A stretch of DNA of 64,000 nt from contig JASANH010000846.1 of the NCBI GenBank assembly GCA_030248295.1, forward strand, positions 62,001 to 126,000, in the 5' to 3' direction. Numbering within the stretch: position 1 is the first letter of the stretch; every line of letters starts with the position of its first letter. Below, one piece after another: positions 59,143 to 64,000 of the stretch. This stretch comes from Mesodorylaimus sp. YZB2_4 (lineage: Eukaryota; Nematoda; Enoplea; Dorylaimida; Dorylaimidae). Below the pieces are notes generated by a model, which worked only from the letters and a program-made list of their open reading frames with translations, had not been told where the DNA came from and searched no databases. The position numbers and the translations under genes were made by a program.

Positions 59143-59757
59143 TCATTTCTGCTTCTTCGATTCGTGGCTTTCTTCATCTAATGTCCGCACGACGAAGTAC
59201 AAATCCGCAAAGAAGACTATGGTAGCCGTAAGTAAGCCCATTCCCAGACGGCTGGCGAATGCCCCTGGTCCAGTTGGATATACGTATTGGGTGGCCATGT
59301 ATGCGAAGACGAACGAGCCCACAACCGTGAACAGCATATTGAATAAAGTGATGAGATGACGATTCACTGCTCGCATTTCACGTCCGATTTGGCCGATAGT
59401 TGTGTCCTTGGCGATGTTCACATCCACGTTACGCGTCATATCCCGATACTCCCGATCGGCCTGCTGTGCCCGAAGACGTTGGCACCTCGCCTCCAATTCC
59501 GGATTCCGTTCCATTTTCGGCAACGAAGGTAATTGCACTTTCGATCGTTCAACCAATTCGTGCAATCGAAATTGATGCACTTGCCCCTGGTTCATGATCC
59601 TTCGAATCAATACCAGATCGTCGACTGTACATCGGCCGCTCGCCACGATCTTCTTGACACTCTTCTCGTCGCCCTCATTAACCTTCGATCCCAACTTAGA
59701 CACAGTTTCGTTCAATAAAGTCAAGTCCCCAGAGCTAATGTCCAAGGCGACTTCCAT
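59143..59757 (-). CDS. TMEM199: TMEM199/VMA12 V-ATPase assembly factor
   Basis: TMEM199 is the animal form of yeast Vma12, an ER membrane protein that assembles the V-ATPase Vo sector. The single-exon frame encodes 204 residues from ATG 59757 (MEVALDISSGDLTLLN); an ATG-less extension exists upstream. The N-terminal half is cytoplasmic with RRIMNQGQVHQFRLHELVER and the family segment RCQRLRAQQADREYRDMTRN. Two C-terminal membrane segments follow (LFNMLFTVVGSFVFAYMATQ and GLLTATIVFFADLYFVV), separated by YVYPTGPGAF. The tail is charged (DEESHESKKQK), a possible ER-retention Lys-rich end. Convergent with FAHD1. Confidence 0.9.
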   Translation of the reverse strand: MEVALDISSGDLTLLNETVSKLGSKVNEGDEKSVKKIVASGRCTVDDLVLIRRIMNQGQVHQFRLHELVERSKVQLPSLPKMERNPELEARCQRLRAQQADREYRDMTRNVDVNIAKDTTIGQIGREMRAVNRHLITLFNMLFTVVGSFVFAYMATQYVYPTGPGAFASRLGMGLLTATIVFFADLYFVVRTLDEESHESKKQK

Positions 59758-59934
59758 TTTGAATCTTGATCCTAAAATGGAATGCAATCTACCCAGCTAC
59801 TTCTCCAAGCTCATTTCAAATACAATGGCAAACAAACCAATCCACAAAAAAACAACAGGAATCCATCAAAGTTGTATTTCATCATCAACAAAACTCAAAC
59901 CTCAAATCAAATCGAGAGGCATTAACATAAAAAA

Positions 59935-60231
59935 TTAATTATTCGTATTTCCCGTTTCGTCTTTCTCATCGGCGTCGTTGGCAGTTTGATTTGGGTTCTT
60001 GGGAGGATCCAGTTTTGGCTCGCCCAAATCACGGGTCGGTTTCGCAGCAGGATTCGGCACTCCATCTTCTTCGATATCGGCACCATCACGTTTCTCCTTT
60101 GCATCCTTTTTATTCGGATCACTCCTGCAAAGTCAAGTTTACTATTTGAGCACCCCAGATTAAAAAAAACGACCATATTCTTATGACCCGTCAAATGCGA
60201 TCAGCTTCCGGAATCTGCTTCTATTGTACAT
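59935..60231 (-). CDS. Small acidic/lysine-rich protein (tentative)
   Basis: A last exon 60124-59935 reads SDPNKKDAKEKRDGADIEED, then GVPNPAAKPTRDLGEPKLDP and PKNPNQTANDADEKDE, ending TNN. A TTTGCAG acceptor precedes it. A first exon 60231-60188 (MYNRSRFRKLIAFDG) would join in frame, giving 77 residues, but the donor (GGgtcata) is weak. Another frame of the same exon is also open. It is a hydrophilic, probably disordered protein with no known family. Confidence 0.35.
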
Positions 60232-60619
60232 CTTCTCATGTCAAGATCAAGAGCACGTTGGCCCACAGCACACACGACTGAAGCAAACATGCTTACCAAA
60301 GTAACTACGTTAAACATCCTATGAGCGCTTTTTTATACTTAAAAAGCCTTTTTAGCCTCAAACTTAAAAAAATTCAAAGTCAACTTTGAAAATATTATAT
60401 ACGGTAACAAAGTTGAGCTGGGTCCAATTTTACAAATGGCATGGGTCTGTGCTTAGCTTGAGCGTTGTCACCGTGGGTCTGGGTCCAGGGGTTGAAAAAA
60501 AACTTGGGTTCGATTGTTTAAAAGTTTAGACCCAATGCAGGACATGGCTCTGCAGGTGGGCTTGGAGAATCCTTCAAGGAATGGGAACAATGCACTTTTG
60601 CCAAAACATCACATCCCCC

Positions 60620-60988
60620 TGGCTTTGACTCTGGCTGTAAGGTTTTGACAGCAAAAATCGCGATTTTTCTACCCCCTGACCACAGGCAGACCAGTTTTCG
60701 CTGACAGCCTAAAAAATGGTGGCTACTCCGGCTACATTGTAGGTCATCTACAGCGGATTAAAAAGTGAAAAAACCACTCTTAAAAAATCCCCTTCGCGAT
60801 TCCCGCCCCCGCAGAAAGTGATTCCGAGCGAACGCTACACGCCACGGGCAGACGAATCCGAAACCAACGTGGACATACAACCCATATTTTGCTCATAAAC
60901 GCTGGACAAAATCATTATGGATTATGGAAACATGCTAATATGCAAGCCCCTACCCCCGTCGACTGCGGTCAAGCTTTATGGATGGCCC
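60620..60988. mobile_element. Decayed relative of the FAHD1-intron transposon
   Basis: The right end CTTTATGGATGGCCCCC (60972-60988) matches the terminal repeat of the element at 56407-57767. The stretch 60645-60740 (AAAATCGCGATTTTTCTACC, then CTGACCACAGGCAGACCAG) aligns with the reverse complement of 57650-57745. The left terminal repeat is degenerate. This is an older, shorter copy. Confidence 0.6.
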
Positions 60989-61842
60989 CCAAGCGGTTAC
61001 ACGATTTATTGGCATAATGTATTGATGAACCAGACACATTTCCAGCCAATATTGACGTCTACGTAACAAAGGGAAAAGCCACCGAAAACAAGCGCTGTCC
61101 GCGCGCCGAGCATTAGCCATGCAAATAACCGTAAAAAGGGCCGAAGAATCCCATCAATTCGCTCATATTGAGCTCAATGTTCCGATGACGAATGTTTTTC
61201 TTTTGAAGTCGAGATGGAGACCGACTACAGAATGGAAGCTGCGGACAAAAAGTCCGAACATCTACTAGCCCAATTTCTTTCTACGAGCTAACTTCGCGAC
61301 TTTCCTAATACACTCGAATCGTGGTCCTTAGCCTCCTCAATAAAGACCCGGTCAAGTTCACCCTCGTTTGTACCCTCCACCAACAAATATGTACCTTAGC
61401 GCATCGTCAATGGAAAAGTGAAACAGGAATCGCGTCATGTTCACTACTCACCCGGTGGCGCTCATGTTTCAAATTTTGAAATCTTTGAAATAAACGTTCA
61501 AAAACTCAAGAAATCGAATCAGCAACGCCATGCTCACCAGTCTAGACAAAAGAAGCGAGAGGGGAGAAACCCCCCACCCAAAAGACCGAAAGTTAAGTTG
61601 CCCACACGCACCACTGCCCGCAGGTACACAAGGATGTCTGCTAGCGGCGAAATGTCGGCTGGGCTGACACGGCTAAAGAAAATACTGAGATGTCGCCAGG
61701 TATTCTAAACTATCACGAGCGGAGTCGTGGGCTTTCATGCAAATTCGTGCGGTCTCGGAAACCATTTTTCCCCAAGTCTTTTCTGCAGTGTGAAGCAGGT
61801 CAATTTCGAAAATCGTTGGTGGCAACCGCGACAGTTTGAGAT

Positions 61843-62380
61843 TTATATAAAATCAGTATATTTTTATATACTTCTTTTCTTTGCTTACGTCTGATTTGGA
61901 CATACCCACTGTCTCATCAAAGGACACGTCATATAACTGCAAGCCCCACACAGTAACGTATAAAAAAAATACGTAGCATCGTAATATTAAGAAAACACAT
62001 AAAATCAGTCGGTATAATTTATATGCTTGCTTGGCAGGCAAAGTTACTTATGTTCGATTTGGACATACTCACTGTCCTATCCAAGAATACGTCATATAAC
62101 TGCAAACCTTAAATGTAGTAACGTATTAAGAAAATACGTGAAATCAGTCTGTTCAATTTATATGGTTGCTGGGCAGGCAAAGTTACTTATGTTTGATTTG
62201 GACATACTCACTGCCTCATCCAAAAATACGTCATACAACTGCAAACCTTAAATGCAGTAAGGTATTAAGAAAATACATTAAAGCAGTCTGCATTTTTATA
62301 TATTCGCTCGGCAGGCAAAGTTACTTATGTTTGATTCGGACATACTCACTGTCTCATCCAAGAATACGTCATATCAGCTG
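61843..62380. repeat. Tandem repeat array, 138-bp unit, about four copies
   Basis: Anchor GATTTGGACATAC recurs at 61893, 62057, 62195 and (as GATTCGGACATAC) 62333, so spacings are 164, 138 and 138. Shared features are GGCAGGCAAAGTTACTTATG, TCATATAACTGCAAACCTTA and AAATCAGT. The unit length is a multiple of three, so frames stay open through the array by chance. Copies 2-4 are about 90% alike by eye; copy 1 is more diverged. Confidence 0.85.
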
Positions 62381-64000
62381 GAAAGGCAGTGGCATATGTC
62401 GCCAGTCGAGCACCTGCTTGCTGTAGGATATGCTCACATTAGGTCTTGTTTTTGTAGACACCTCACTCTGGTGCTTGTTTTGTACAGCGCTCTGTGATCA
62501 TTTAAAATGATGTGTGTTGCGGAAAAAGCAATCTTCTAGGTAGTGTTTTTAGGCGGCACAATCCCTCGCTTAAGCCTTTAATTTTAAAAAATGTACTGGT
62601 TCTCAATATTTTCTTGCAGGTTTGAGGCTCAGTGAGATTCAGAACGCAGGGATGTATTGCGTGCCTGGCGCTTTTGACACAATGCAAGGGATTGACACTC
62701 GCAAGTATTAGTAGCTCTCTTTCAACCCTTCCGTAGTCCGACTCGCAGACTCATATTCTACAGTAGGGGGTTTACGCGTCAGACGTCGTTTGTGATCGAT
62801 ATTTCCCGAATGATTAAGATATCGCGAAATCCCATCGTAGGGTTTTCGGTTGCTATGTCCCGCATGCTGGGGTCAAATTTCATCAAATTCCGTCAATCGG
62901 TGCCCGAATGGCGCCGAAGAAAGCTTCCCAGAACTTTATAGACCTCGTTTGCAACGTAAAATACTGTAGTTTTGTAGAACTGCGGGAACTATTGTCCAGC
63001 ACAGGTTTCGAAAAGTAGCTATTCGGTGTTACCAACCTTTTGACCAACTAAGGGTTAAAAGTAAACAAGAATTCTTTGATTTTTCCAAATGATGAGTTGA
63101 TAGCCTCCAGTGCTGATGTTCTACTCATGTAACTTTAGGCAAGAAAATTTTAATGCCAACTATGAAGCCGATTTCATTTAATACAGAACTTTTGTTATGC
63201 CTGTTCATTAGAGTTGGTTCCATTGTATGATTTCAAGAAAAATTCATTGAAAACATGGCGGCGTGTCCACGCTAGCTTTTTCTGCCCTGGGCGCAGGTGC
63301 TTTTAGAGGACACTGCTGTTTGAGCACCAAATTGTCTAACTGTTGCCACGTGTTGGTGGGGATTTGATGGGGCAGGATAGTCTCTTGTCCTGATCGACAG
63401 TATATCATTTTGTGCAGTGGATAACCTAGGTTTCACGCTCTAGTAATTGTTTCGTACAGCACTCTGTGAGCCATGGGTCTCGAAGATAAAACGCTGTGAT
63501 TTTATGGGCTTGTGATTGGGTCTATAGAGCATTTGTAAGTCATGAAACAAGCTTTCTTTACGGTCCCTAAACCATTCTGCTTCGTGGGAATGTTTTACCT
63601 GATCACCTTCGGGATTTATTCTGTGCGTCTAGTCAGCAAAGATCTACTATCAAGATATTTGCAAAGATGCATGTAGCTAGATCTACAGCAGCAAAACATT
63701 AAAGCCCTCAAAATTTGTGAATGGGTGTACGGCTGAGCACCGTTTTGATGTAGCATCAATGAATAAATATTTAATCGTCCTAGTAATCGTCCTAGCTGCA
63801 CTGTATCGCAATATTCGCATTTCCCTGGCATTCACTGTTTCCACTGTTTCCTGAACAATCACTTGCGCATTGAGCATTACTCCGGGTCTAATAAGTACCA
63901 CCTGACGTGGCTGGTGACATAAATGAGGCTAGTTGTTATGGTCTTCTTGTCAACCCCAAAACCGCGAGTACATGTGACCAGCCAGTAGCCAGGCAGGATC

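Larger units (their letters stand above)
60232..64000. other. Gene-poor right end with repeats
   Basis: Contains a decayed transposon (about 60620-60988), the 138-bp tandem array (61843-62380), and otherwise no recognised gene, including 62400-64000. Confidence 0.5.

Noticed and set aside
59922..60194. Alternative minus-strand frame ending NFLC
   Set aside because: It overlaps the acidic last exon in another frame; its random composition makes it less likely than the acidic reading.
61418..62426. Open frames through the 138-bp tandem repeat and just before it
   Set aside because: Frames are open because the unit length is divisible by three; the repeated peptide has no protein-like features. 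The basic frame before it lacks an ATG.
1..64000. Search for tRNA, rRNA genes and CRISPR arrays
   Set aside because: B-box-like motifs found at about 10685 and 14403 belong to SINE copies and do not fold as normal tRNAs; no rRNA or regularly spaced repeat-spacer array was found.

Overview
The window looks like nuclear DNA of a nematode, probably not Caenorhabditis. Genes are cut by many short introns (mostly 50-70 bp, GT...TTTCAG or TTTTAG). A haem peroxidase carries an N-terminal ShKT domain, as in nematode SKPO/MLT-7 proteins. There is a divergent PP1-like phosphatase, relics of a worm-type CK1/TTBK kinase, and intronless or few-exon 7TM receptors. Species cannot be fixed from the sequence.

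Layout, left to right. 0.1-1.2 kb: C-terminal catalytic half of a membrane adenylyl cyclase (+), cut by the window edge. 3.2-6.1 kb: two convergent single-exon 7TM receptors. 7.8-9.4 kb: TMEM242 and PIG-L, same strand, 7 bases apart. 12.6-12.9 kb: a small two-exon secreted peptide precursor with an allatostatin-C-like cysteine loop. 14-15.5 kb: tRNA-derived SINE sequence and a pogo/Tc1-like MITE. 16.6-29.8 kb: DMXL/rabconnectin-3alpha (-). 30.6-32.9 kb: Ded1/Vasa-type RNA helicase with altered motifs (-). 34.4-35.6 kb: PP1-like phosphatase, followed by a CK1/TTBK pseudogene. 37.0-38.5 kb: secreted PAN-TSP1 protein. 39.1-39.5 kb: Tyr/Trp-rich small protein (-). 40.0-44.4 kb: ShKT-polyproline-haem peroxidase (-). 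46.3-47.1 kb: inverted, truncated copy of the PP1 3' end plus a second CK1 relic. 47.4-48.5 kb: LTR-like direct repeats and another SINE piece. 50.0-53.8 kb: TIR-1/SARM1 NADase. 54.5-55.5 kb: lipid phosphate phosphatase. 55.8-59.0 kb: FAHD1 with a 1.36-kb TIR transposon in intron 1. 59.1-59.8 kb: TMEM199/VMA12 (-). 60-64 kb: a possible small acidic protein, a decayed transposon and a 138-bp tandem repeat.

Functionally the set mixes housekeeping genes (GPI biosynthesis, V-ATPase assembly through DMXL and TMEM199, FAHD1, lipid phosphatase) with signalling genes (adenylyl cyclase, 7TM receptors, TIR-1, a neuropeptide candidate) and extracellular proteins (peroxidase, PAN-TSP1). The observations most worth following are the allatostatin-C-like precursor, the PP1-CK1 inverted duplication in which the two kinase copies have kept different halves, the tightly packed TMEM242-PIGL pair, and motif changes at catalytic positions in the helicase and the peroxidase. 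All exon structures were read by eye from splice signals and frame continuity.
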